A DNA stretch of 64,000 nucleotides from Streptomyces orinoci (GTDB lineage: Bacteria; Actinomycetota; Actinomycetes; Streptomycetales; Streptomycetaceae). The notes under the pieces were generated by a model. It saw only the letters and a program-made list of their open reading frames with translations. It had not been told where the DNA came from and ran no database searches. Made by a program: the position numbers and the translations under genes. Location of the stretch: assembly GCF_003121295.1 (NCBI RefSeq), contig NZ_PHNC01000013.1, forward strand, positions 122,745-186,744. Direction: 5' to 3'. Below, piece after piece: positions 9,813 through 17,817 of this stretch (the first letter of the stretch is position 1; the number at the start of each line of letters is the position of its first letter).

Positions 9813-11083
9813 CCCCCTCCCCTCGCACCCCGCTGGTGCTGCGCAACCGGGCCTTCGGCGCCGTCTGGCTGGGCCAGGTGCTCACCCAGGCAGCGGTACG
9901 GATGTTCCAGGTGGGCGTGGCCTGGTGGCTGGTGGCCTATGCGGTGGACGGCGGACGCGGCCTGGCCTCCGGGCTGTTCATGGCCGTCAGCACGCTGCCC
10001 GCCGTGGCCCTGGCCCCGCTGGTGGCCCGGGCGATCGCCCGCTTCGCGCACCGCTCGCTGCTGCGCGGTGCGGCCGCCGCGGCCGGTGCGGCGATGGCCG
10101 CGCTCGCCGCCTGGTCGTACGCCGGTGATCTGCCGGTGGCCGCCGCCTATGCCGCCACCCTGGCGCTGTCCACCTGCCAGTCCTTCTTCGACCCCTGTCT
10201 GACCACCTCGGTGCCCGAGCTGGTGGACGACCGGGACATCGAGGCCGCCACCGGCTTCGAGCTGTCCACCCAGTCCCTGGCCGGGCTGGGCGGCGCCTTC
10301 CTCGGCGCCCTGATCGTGGACCGGGCCGGGATCACCGGACTGGCCATCGGCTGTGCGACGGCCTATCTGTGCGCCGCCGCCCTGATCACCGCCGTACGGT
10401 TCCATGGCGCACCGGCGTCCGGCGAGGACGGCGGCGGGGAGCCGGAGCGGCGCACCCTGCGCTCGATCCTGGCCGGGCTGCCGTTTGTCACCCGGATCCT
10501 GGCCTGCTTCACCGCCGCGAACCTCTTCACCACCGCCGTCTTTGTGGTCATCCCGCTCTACACCAAGTCGGTGCTGGGGGACGGCGGAAGCACCGTCTCG
10601 CTGCTGGAGGGCTCGCTGGGCGCGGGCACCCTGATCGGCTCGTTCACCGGCGCCAAGGTGGCCGCCGAACGCCGCCCCACCGCCGTCGGCGCCTGCTGCC
10701 TGGCGGCGATGGCGGCCGCCCTGGCCGCGCCCGGACTGGTCACCGGACGCTGGGTGTTCGCCGGCGGCCTGCTGGTGGCCGGCTGGTGCGTGGGCGCCAT
10801 CGGGGTGCGCTTTGTGGCCCTCTTCCAGCGCCTGGTGCCCGCCGCCGACAAGCCCGGCTTCTTCGCCGTGATGCAGGCCGTGCTGGGCGCCACCTTCCCG
10901 GTCGCCTCCCTGCTGTTCGGGGTGCTGGGCGACCATTTCTCCGCCCGGACCCTGTGCCTGGTCCAGGCGGCCGGTCTGGTGCCCGCCGCCTGTGTCCTGG
11001 CGCTGCTGCGCGCCCCGGACGACCAGGCCACCGAGTGCGCGGCCGGACCGGCCGCCGCCCAACCCGTGGGAGCAGAGCGTTGA
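9809..11083 (+). CDS. MFS transporter (12-TM exporter)
   Basis: The product is 424 aa with about twelve hydrophobic segments in two halves joined by a hydrophilic stretch near residue 205. Its style (LRNRAFGAVWLGQVLTQ at the start, SLLEGSLGAGTLIGSF in the second half) is that of MFS drug/siderophore exporters of the enterobactin-exporter type. The GTG start overlaps the previous stop, so it is co-translated with the adenylating enzyme. By context it exports the product of the lux-like operon. The substrate is inferred only from position. Confidence 0.85.
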   Translation: MTPSPRTPLVLRNRAFGAVWLGQVLTQAAVRMFQVGVAWWLVAYAVDGGRGLASGLFMAVSTLPAVALAPLVARAIARFAHRSLLRGAAAAAGAAMAALAAWSYAGDLPVAAAYAATLALSTCQSFFDPCLTTSVPELVDDRDIEAATGFELSTQSLAGLGGAFLGALIVDRAGITGLAIGCATAYLCAAALITAVRFHGAPASGEDGGGEPERRTLRSILAGLPFVTRILACFTAANLFTTAVFVVIPLYTKSVLGDGGSTVSLLEGSLGAGTLIGSFTGAKVAAERRPTAVGACCLAAMAAALAAPGLVTGRWVFAGGLLVAGWCVGAIGVRFVALFQRLVPAADKPGFFAVMQAVLGATFPVASLLFGVLGDHFSARTLCLVQAAGLVPAACVLALLRAPDDQATECAAGPAAAQPVGAER

Positions 11084-12219
11084 ACGCCGTCATCGAGCGG
11101 GCCGGCGCGGCCGATGTCGCCGAGCTGCGCCAGCTCTACTACGCCGTCTACGGCCCGCACTACCCGGTCGCCCGCTACACCGACCCGGCCCAGATGGCCG
11201 CCTTCGCCGCCAGTCCCGACACCCTCTGGCTGACCGCCCGCTGCGGGCGCACCGGCGCCCTGGTGGGGTCGGCGGCCATCCAGGGCGAACCGGGCAGCCG
11301 GCTGGGCCGGCTGGAGGGCCTGGCGGTGCACCCCGAGCACCGCGCCTCCGGCCTGGCGGGCACCCTCACCGAGGAGCTGTGCGAGCGCACCCTGGGCGAG
11401 GGCCGGCTGGACTCGGTCTATGCCACCGTCCGCACGGTGAGCACCGGCCCCCAGCGGGTGGTCTCCCGCCATGGCTTCCGCCCCATGGGCATCATGCCCA
11501 ACACGGTGGAGTGCGGCGGCCGGGAGAACCTGGCGCTCTACGCGCGTTACTCGGCGGGGGTGCTCCAGCGGCGGATCCCGGTACCGGAGGTGCCCGCCCC
11601 GCTCCGGCCGCTGCTGCGCACCGTGGAGCGCACCCTGGGCCTGGACTACGGGACCACCCGGTACACGGCTCCGGCGCCCGCCCCGGCCCCGCCCGCCGGG
11701 TCCGCAGCCCTGGAGGTGATCGAGGCCCCCGGCTTCGTCCGCCGCCGCTTCACCGATCGATTCCCCGACAGCGCCCGGTGGTTCTATCCGCTGCACACCC
11801 CCAACACCCTGCTGCTCTCCGAGGACGGCCGGATCGAGGTCTATGCCTGCGTCAGCCGCGCCGGAAGCTATGGCGCCCTGGTGGCCGGCCACCCGGAGCC
11901 GGCCGAGGCGGCCGGCTGGCTGGAACCGGTCACCCGGACCCTCTTCCGGGCCGGTGTGGGCTATCTGGAGGCGCTGCTGCCGCTGGCCCGGCACGACCTG
12001 CTCTCCGCCTTCCTCGCCCAGGGCTATATCCCCAGCGCCCTCTACCCGGCGATGCGGCCGGACGGCGAGGGCTTCCAGGACTATGTGGTGATGTCCCGCA
12101 CCGCCGAGCAGATCGACTTCCGCGCCCTGGTGGTGGAGGAGCCGCTGCGGCCGTATCTGGACGCCTATGCGTCGGCCTGGGCGTCAACGTACCTGCCTTC
12201 TCTTGAGGTTGTCTCATGA
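11080..12219 (+). CDS. Double-GNAT-like acyltransferase
   Basis: The product is 379 aa. The first 155 residues are a clear GNAT domain with motif A GLAVHPEHRASGLAGTL and a following VVSRHGFRPMG. Residues about 210-365 look like a second, degenerate GNAT half: 'HDLLSAFLAQGYIPSALYPAM' resembles the motif B/C end, but no intact CoA loop is seen. It may acylate the amine or alcohol product of the operon. The start is a TTG at 11080 overlapping the MFS stop, with GGGAGCAG upstream; no ATG or GTG nearby would keep the N-terminal strand. It ends in a 4-bp ATGA overlap with the LuxE-like gene. Confidence 0.75.
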   Translation: MNAVIERAGAADVAELRQLYYAVYGPHYPVARYTDPAQMAAFAASPDTLWLTARCGRTGALVGSAAIQGEPGSRLGRLEGLAVHPEHRASGLAGTLTEELCERTLGEGRLDSVYATVRTVSTGPQRVVSRHGFRPMGIMPNTVECGGRENLALYARYSAGVLQRRIPVPEVPAPLRPLLRTVERTLGLDYGTTRYTAPAPAPAPPAGSAALEVIEAPGFVRRRFTDRFPDSARWFYPLHTPNTLLLSEDGRIEVYACVSRAGSYGALVAGHPEPAEAAGWLEPVTRTLFRAGVGYLEALLPLARHDLLSAFLAQGYIPSALYPAMRPDGEGFQDYVVMSRTAEQIDFRALVVEEPLRPYLDAYASAWASTYLPSLEVVS

Positions 12220-13355
12220 ACCCCCATCTGGCTCCCGTCACCGTTCCCGACCCGGGCCTGCTGCCCCGGGTGCAGGAACTGTGCGATCTGGCCGACCCCT
12301 ATGCCCACGGCCCGGCCGTGGACGAGCTGTTCGAGGCCGCCATGGCCGAGATCGACGCCTGGCACGCCGAGCGCTCGCCCTTCTTCCGCAGCCTGCGCGA
12401 GCGCACCCCGGCCGGCCAACGGCCGCTGGTGCATGCCAACTTCTTCAAGCGCCATGAGGTGCTGTCCATCCCGCGCGAGTCGGTGCATCTGCATCTGACC
12501 TCCTCCGGCACCACCGGCCAGAAGTCCCAGATGTTCTTCGACGAGTGGACCATCCGCTCGGCACAGCGCATGGTGGCCCGTATCTTCGAGCGCAATGGCT
12601 GGATCACCCCCGGGCAGGACGCCAACTATCTGCTCTACAGCTATGAACCGGCGGCCGGGCTGAAGCTGGGCACCTCCTTCACCGACAACTATCTCTGTGA
12701 CTTCGCCCCGGTGCGCCAGGTCGCCTACGCCCTGCGGCACACCGGCAACGGGCATGACTTCGACCCCTTCGGCTGTGTGGAAGCGCTGCGGCGCTTCGCC
12801 GAGGACGACGCCCCGGTGCGCATCCTGGGCTTTCCGGCCTTTCTCTGGTTCACCCTGGAGCGGATGCGGGCCATGGGTGTGGAGCCGCTGCGGCTGCCGG
12901 AGGGTTCGCTGGTCGTCCTGGGCGGCGGCTGGAAGGGCCACACCGACCGGCAGATCGGCAAGGACGAGCTCTACGCCCGGGTGACGGAGCAACTGGGCAT
13001 TCCCTCCGACCGGATCCGCGACACCTTCGGCTCGGTCGAGCACTGTGTGCCCTACACCGAGTGCGAGCGGCACCACCTCCATGTCCCGGTGTGGTCGCGG
13101 GTGTTCATCCGCTCCACCCGCACCCTGGAGGAACTCCCCTACGGGGAACGGGGCTATCTGCATCTGGTCTCCCCGTACATCACCTCCGTTCCGGCGCAGA
13201 GCGTGCTGATGGGCGACCTGGCCTCGCGCCGGCCCGGCGCCGAGTGCGGCTGCGGTCTGGAGACCGACTGGTTCACCATCCATGGCCGGGCCGGGGTGAG
13301 CCGCAACCGCAGCTGTGCGGTGGCCGCCGCCGAACTGATGAAGGGAATGTCCTGA
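12216..13355 (+). CDS. LuxE-like acyl-protein synthetase
   Basis: The product is 379 aa, the size of LuxE. It has the adenylation loop SSGTTGQKS (96-104), the family segment LVVLGGGWKGHTDR, DTFGSVEHCVPYTEC, and a C-terminal tail NRSCAVAAAELMKG. In bioluminescent bacteria LuxE activates a fatty acid as acyl-AMP, holds it on a Cys near its C-terminus and hands it to LuxC. Cys367 here sits in the matching place. The partner LuxC-like gene follows directly (4 bp gap). No luxA, luxB or luxD is present, so the acid may be non-luminescent and not a tetradecanoate. Family membership is solid; substrate is unknown. Confidence 0.87.
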   Translation: MNPHLAPVTVPDPGLLPRVQELCDLADPYAHGPAVDELFEAAMAEIDAWHAERSPFFRSLRERTPAGQRPLVHANFFKRHEVLSIPRESVHLHLTSSGTTGQKSQMFFDEWTIRSAQRMVARIFERNGWITPGQDANYLLYSYEPAAGLKLGTSFTDNYLCDFAPVRQVAYALRHTGNGHDFDPFGCVEALRRFAEDDAPVRILGFPAFLWFTLERMRAMGVEPLRLPEGSLVVLGGGWKGHTDRQIGKDELYARVTEQLGIPSDRIRDTFGSVEHCVPYTECERHHLHVPVWSRVFIRSTRTLEELPYGERGYLHLVSPYITSVPAQSVLMGDLASRRPGAECGCGLETDWFTIHGRAGVSRNRSCAVAAAELMKGMS

Positions 13356-13359
13356 AGCC

Positions 13360-15855
13360 GTGTTCGCCAACACCCAACCCCACTACTGGCAGGGCTCGTT
13401 CATCGGTGACGAGGAGGCCGGGCGGCGCCTGGCCGAGCTGCCCGGGCTCGTCGGACAGGCCCTGGCCACCCCGCTGGAGACCGAGACCGTACTGGCCGCC
13501 TGCGACCGGCTGGCCACCGCGCTGAGCGACCCCGCGCACCCCACCCACACCGCGCTCGCCGCCCAGGTGCCCGCGGGCGAGGATGCCACCGCCCTGCTGG
13601 CCGAACTGGGGGCCTTCCTCAGCCGGGCCGAACTCACCCGCAAGCTCCGCCGGGAGCTGGGCTCCACCGCGCCCCAGCGGCTCAGCCGCCCGGACGCCAG
13701 GGAGACCGTCTACGAGGCCTGGGCCCCGGTCGGCCTGGTCGCCCATATCGCCCCCGGCAACGCCGCCACGGTGGCGCCCCTCAGCCTGGTCGAGGGACTG
13801 CTCTCCGGAAATGTCAACATCCTCAAGACCAGCAGCTCCGACGGCCTGCTGGCCCAGCATCTGCTGGCCGCGCTCGCCGAGGCGGACCCCTCGGGAGCCA
13901 TCGCCGAGCGGGTGATCGTGCTGCGCTTCTCCTCCGCCCGCCAGGACTGGCTGCGGCTGATGTGCGCCCCCGCCGACGCGGTGGCGGTCTGGGGCGGCGA
14001 GGCCGCGGTGGAGGGCATCGCCGCCCATGTGCCGCCGGGCTGCCGGCTGGTGGAGTGGGGACACAAGATCTCCTTCGCCTATCTCACCGCGGAGGCCTGG
14101 GAGGAGGAGGCCACCCTCACCGCCCTGGCCGCCGATATCTGCCTGCTGGAACAGCAGGCCTGCTCCAGCCCCCAGGTGGTCTATCTGGACACCGAGGACG
14201 AGGAGCGGCTCTTCGCCTTCGCCGGGCGGCTGGCCCGGGCGCTGGCCCAGGTTCCGCCCGCGGCCGGCCAGGAGCTGGACCTGGCCGAGGAGGCCGAGCT
14301 CAGCACCACCGAGCTGCTGGCCCGGCTGGAGGAACACCTGGGCCTGACCCGGGTGTTCGCCGCCGAGGACGGCTCCTGGCGGGTGATGGCCGACACCCGC
14401 TCCGCGCTCACCGCCTCACCCCTGCACCGCAGCGTCTGGGTCAAGCCGCTGCCGCGCAAGCACGTCCTGGCCACCCTGCGCCCCATGCGCCGCTATCTGC
14501 AGACGGCCGCCATCGGCGGCAGCCGGGCGGACATCGCCGAGCTCTCCCGCACCGTGCTGGCGGCCGGCGTCACCCGGGTCACCCCGCTCGGCGAGATGCT
14601 GGCCAGTTACCCGGGTGAACCGCATGACGGCGTCTATGCCCTGCAGCGCTACAGCCGCCGGGTGGCCGTCCGCGCCGATGCCCGTTTCAATACCACGGCC
14701 TGCCTGGACGACCTGGTGAGCGTCCCCCGATTCCCGCCGCCCACGGGCGGGTTGCTGGACAAGGCGGCCGTCCAGGAGCTCAACCGGCAGCTGGACCGGG
14801 CCGATGCCGAGCTGTATGTCCGCAGCGGCGGCAGCACCGGCACCCCCGCCCTGTCGCTGTACACCTGGGAGGACTATGACACCCAGATGCACGCGGCCGC
14901 CCGGGGCCTGCTGGCCGCGGGCTACGACCCGGCCGCCGACCGCACCGCCAACCTCTTCTACTGCGGCGGGATGTACGGCAGCTTCTTCAGCTTCTTCTCC
15001 ATCCTGGAGCGGCTGGGCGGTGTCCAGATACCGATGGCCGCGAGCCCGGACCACCGGGCCGTGGCCGAGGCCCTGGCCGCCCATGAGGTGGACACCCTCT
15101 TCGGCATGCCCTCCTACCTCTGGCAACTGCTCCACGACCAGCGGGAGTTGCTGCTCTCCTACGGCGGGCTGCGCAAGATCTACTACGGCGGGGAGCACTT
15201 CACCGCCGAGCAGCGCCGCACCCTGACCGAGACCTTCGGCATCGAGGTGGTGCACTCCATCACCTATGGCAGCGCCGACCTGGGCCCGCTGGGCTACCAG
15301 TGCGCCGAGTCCACCGGCAGCGTGCACCATCTGCACGCCGATCTGCACACCCTGGAGATCCTGGAACCGGATGCCGACCGCCCGGTCCGGCCCGGGGAGA
15401 CCGGCCGCCTGGTGTTCACCACCCGGGCCCGGCGCGGCCAGCGCCTGGACCGCTATGTCATCGGCGACCTGGGCCGCGCCCTGCCCGGACCCTGCCCCTG
15501 CGGCAACCTGGCCCCGCGCTTCGAGCTGCTGGGCAGGGTGGGCGATGTGGTGCGGGTGGCGACGTACTTCCTCAACTACCGCCGCTTCACCGCCATCGCC
15601 GAGGAACACTGCCGCTACAGCGGGGAGTTGCAGCTGCTGCTGGGCCATGACGGCAGCCGGGAGCTGCTGACCGTCCGGATGGAGCCCACGGACACCGAGG
15701 CGGCGCGGGCCGCGTTCCTCGCCCACTACCCGGAGCTGCGCTCGGCGGTGACGGAGCAGCTGCTGGAGTTCCGGGTGGAGCGGTCGGGGCGGGACGGGTT
15801 CCTGCGGACCGCTTCCAGCGGCAAGTTGCGGACGGTGGTGGACGAGCGGGTGTGA
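13360..15855 (+). CDS. LuxC acyl reductase fused to a PaaK-like adenylation domain
   Basis: The product is 831 aa, nearly twice the usual LuxC. Residues 1 to about 430 are LuxC, an aldehyde-dehydrogenase-like NADPH-dependent acyl reductase, with VGLVAHIAPGNAATVAP, NILKTSSSDG and the catalytic Cys268 in LEQQACSSPQ. After a linker, residues about 450-831 form a PaaK-type ANL domain: SGGSTGTP loop (489-496), YYGGEHF, SITYGSADLG, YVIGDLGRA, and a CPCG pair followed by ELLGRVGD. The GTG at 13360 comes 4 bp after the LuxE stop. The protein could activate one acid and reduce an acyl thioester to an aldehyde. I know of no characterised enzyme with this order. Confidence 0.87.
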   Translation: MFANTQPHYWQGSFIGDEEAGRRLAELPGLVGQALATPLETETVLAACDRLATALSDPAHPTHTALAAQVPAGEDATALLAELGAFLSRAELTRKLRRELGSTAPQRLSRPDARETVYEAWAPVGLVAHIAPGNAATVAPLSLVEGLLSGNVNILKTSSSDGLLAQHLLAALAEADPSGAIAERVIVLRFSSARQDWLRLMCAPADAVAVWGGEAAVEGIAAHVPPGCRLVEWGHKISFAYLTAEAWEEEATLTALAADICLLEQQACSSPQVVYLDTEDEERLFAFAGRLARALAQVPPAAGQELDLAEEAELSTTELLARLEEHLGLTRVFAAEDGSWRVMADTRSALTASPLHRSVWVKPLPRKHVLATLRPMRRYLQTAAIGGSRADIAELSRTVLAAGVTRVTPLGEMLASYPGEPHDGVYALQRYSRRVAVRADARFNTTACLDDLVSVPRFPPPTGGLLDKAAVQELNRQLDRADAELYVRSGGSTGTPALSLYTWEDYDTQMHAAARGLLAAGYDPAADRTANLFYCGGMYGSFFSFFSILERLGGVQIPMAASPDHRAVAEALAAHEVDTLFGMPSYLWQLLHDQRELLLSYGGLRKIYYGGEHFTAEQRRTLTETFGIEVVHSITYGSADLGPLGYQCAESTGSVHHLHADLHTLEILEPDADRPVRPGETGRLVFTTRARRGQRLDRYVIGDLGRALPGPCPCGNLAPRFELLGRVGDVVRVATYFLNYRRFTAIAEEHCRYSGELQLLLGHDGSRELLTVRMEPTDTEAARAAFLAHYPELRSAVTEQLLEFRVERSGRDGFLRTASSGKLRTVVDERV

Positions 15856-15879
15856 GCGGTGCCCCGGCGGGGAGGGGGC

Positions 15880-15965
15880 ATTGCGGGGTGCGGGTGCGCT
15901 GTGGCTGGTCGCGCCCACGCGGCGGAGCCGCATGACGCAGCTGCCCCGCGCCCCTTACGGGGCAC
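15880..15965. repeat. Dispersed intergenic repeat, copy 1
   Basis: A 33-bp core at 15901-15933 (GTGGCTGGTCGCGCCC through GGCGGAGCCGCAT) is identical to 38490-38522. Both copies follow a GCGGGTGC word and are followed by a GCGCCCCT-type hairpin arm. The repeat sits just after the stop of the LuxC fusion gene, so it may lie in that operon's 3' end. It resembles a repeat found in many Streptomyces intergenic regions. Confidence 0.75.
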
Positions 15966-16057
15966 CGGCATTGGCCGAATCCGGATCCCCTTCCCGCCGG
16001 GGCGCGACATGATCAAGGGTGACGCTTCGGACCTCACCCATACCCCGGAGGAGCACC

Positions 16058-17263
16058 GTGCCCCGTCCCGCGCATATCGCGATCGTCTCCATCCCCGCCT
16101 TCGGTCATGTCTATCCCGCCCTCGCCCTGGTCCAAGAGCTGGTTGCCCGTGGGCACCGGGTCAGTTATGTCAACGCCCCCTGGATAGCGCCGGTCATCGA
16201 GCCGACCGGCGCGGACTTCATCCCTTACGACACGGTGGTGTCACTGGACCCCAAGGCCATGCTCGCGGACCGGGTCGCCGCGATGAATCTGTTCCTGACG
16301 GATGCCATACGGCAACTCCCCCAGCTGCACGCGGCCTTCGCGGAGGACCGGCCCGATGTGGTGCTGTACGACCATGGCAGCTTCGGCGCCCGGGTGCTGG
16401 CCGAACAGCTGGGCATACCGGCTGTTCAGCTGGCGGCCAGCTATGTCCCCTGGAAGGGCGCCGTGGAGGACGGGGTGCCCGTCTTCGGCATCCTGCCGCC
16501 GATGCCCGGCGCCGAGGAATACTACGAGCGGTTCGCCAAGTGGCTCCAGGACAGCGGCATCACCGCCGAGGACGGCGGCGCGCCCGACCCCAGGGAGTTC
16601 GTCACCCGGGCCGGGCGCGTCCTGTCCATGGCCGCGCCGGTGATGCAGCCGCACCCGGACCGGGTGGACCAGGAGCTGGTCACCCATGTCGGCCCCTGCC
16701 TCGGTGACCGTTCCGCGCAGGGGAGTTGGCAGCGGCCCGCCCAGGCGGAGAAGCTTCTGCTGGTCTCCTTCGGCTCGGTCTTCACCGACCGGCCGGACTT
16801 CTACCGGGAGTGCCTGCTCGCCTTCGGCGGCCTGCCGGGCTGGCATGTGGTGCTCCAGACCGGCAAGCTGGTGGACCGGGCCGCGCTCGGCCGGATTCCG
16901 GACAACATCGAAGTGCACTCCTGGGTGCCGCAGTTGGCCGTGCTGGAGCAGGCGGACGCCTTTGTCACCCATGGCGGCATGGGTGGCGTCAACGAGGGGC
17001 TCTACTGCGGGGTTCCCATGATCGCCGTACCGCAGGCGGCCGACCAGTTCATCAACGCCGACAGACTGGCCGAACTCGGCGTGGGTCGGCGCATCGACAC
17101 CGAGGAGGCCACCGCGGAGCGGCTGCGCACCGCGCTGCTGGAGCTCACCGCCGATCCCCGGGTCGCCGAGCGGCTGGCCGGCATCCGCCGGGAGCTGCGC
17201 CAACTGGGCGGCACGGCGCGGGCCGCCGACCTGGTGGAGGCGTACCTCCCCGGACACCGCTGA
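16058..17263 (+). CDS. MGT-family (OleD/OleI-like) UDP-glycosyltransferase
   Basis: The product is 401 aa, the normal length for GT1 macrolide glycosyltransferases. His17 in FGHVYP and the Asp in VVLYDHGSFGARVLA correspond to the catalytic dyad of OleD. The C-terminal donor site runs from HSWVPQLAVLEQADAF through THGGMGGVNEGL to AVPQAADQF (about 286-330). Such enzymes glucosylate macrolides or other lipophilic acceptors, often as self-resistance or detoxification. The GTG at 16058 follows GGAGGAG. It is a single-gene unit and lies 15 bp from a convergent small gene. The acceptor cannot be predicted. Confidence 0.9.
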   Translation: MPRPAHIAIVSIPAFGHVYPALALVQELVARGHRVSYVNAPWIAPVIEPTGADFIPYDTVVSLDPKAMLADRVAAMNLFLTDAIRQLPQLHAAFAEDRPDVVLYDHGSFGARVLAEQLGIPAVQLAASYVPWKGAVEDGVPVFGILPPMPGAEEYYERFAKWLQDSGITAEDGGAPDPREFVTRAGRVLSMAAPVMQPHPDRVDQELVTHVGPCLGDRSAQGSWQRPAQAEKLLLVSFGSVFTDRPDFYRECLLAFGGLPGWHVVLQTGKLVDRAALGRIPDNIEVHSWVPQLAVLEQADAFVTHGGMGGVNEGLYCGVPMIAVPQAADQFINADRLAELGVGRRIDTEEATAERLRTALLELTADPRVAERLAGIRRELRQLGGTARAADLVEAYLPGHR

Positions 17264-17278
17264 GCCGCGGCCGGGACG

Positions 17279-17581
17279 TCAGCCGTCGGGGTTGGCCTCC
17301 AGGCAGGTCAACTCGATGTCGTCGATGACCGCTTCATGGGTCTTGCCGGTGAGCATGGCCACATTCTCGATGCCCACCGCCATCCAGCCGGTGAGACTCA
17401 TCACCAGCACCCGCAGCCCGTCCGGGCCGTGCCTGGCCAGCACCTCGTCGGCCACATACAGGGCTTCCTCCGGCACCCGCTCGGCGGGTTCGAGGCCCAC
17501 CACCGTGCGCATCAGACCGATCGTGACCCGGGAGATCTCCGGTGCGATCGCCCTGAGCCGCCGGTCCTCTTCCTCGTCCAC
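17279..17581 (-). CDS. Small conserved-type helical protein, unknown
   Basis: The product is 100 aa and acidic at the start (MDEEEDRR). It is predicted to be largely helical, with no signal peptide or cysteine motif beyond one Cys near the end (ELTCLEANPDG). I do not recognise the family. Codon use fits its neighbours. It is convergent with the glycosyltransferase and divergent from the DHA2 exporter, whose promoter region it shares, so it could be an accessory to either. Confidence 0.6.
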   Translation of the reverse strand: MDEEEDRRLRAIAPEISRVTIGLMRTVVGLEPAERVPEEALYVADEVLARHGPDGLRVLVMSLTGWMAVGIENVAMLTGKTHEAVIDDIELTCLEANPDG

Positions 17582-17683
17582 GCCGTTCTCCCTGTCACCG
17601 GTTGTGTGGGCAGCACGCTAGGGCAGGCGGTGGGGGCGGGGCGGTGGTTGCCCGGTATTGACCACCATCGGTCGGGTGCGGTG

Positions 17684-17705
17684 TTGACAACCTGACGGGC
17701 GTCAA
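17684..17705. promoter_or_regulatory. Inverted repeat TTGAC-N12-GTCAA in a divergent promoter region
   Basis: The 22-bp dyad overlaps a TTGACA that could be a -35 element for the DHA2 exporter gene at 17818; another TTGACC lies at 17658. The 236-bp region between the divergent genes is the natural place for control of the exporter. A TetR- or MarR-type repressor would be usual, but no such gene is next to it. Confidence 0.3.
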
Positions 17706-17817
17706 CTACCGGGCGAACCGGGCGGTTTACCGCCAAGCGGGGGTGGCGTTTAGCTTTTTCGTGGGGATTCACCCGGCTTGGACGGCCCGTTCCTCCGTCA
17801 CGGGGTAGGCAAGCGCC

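Noticed and set aside
8541..15855. A complete bacterial bioluminescence operon
   Set aside because: No luxA, luxB or luxD; the luciferase-like protein at 40270 is an F420-type enzyme far away on another operon.
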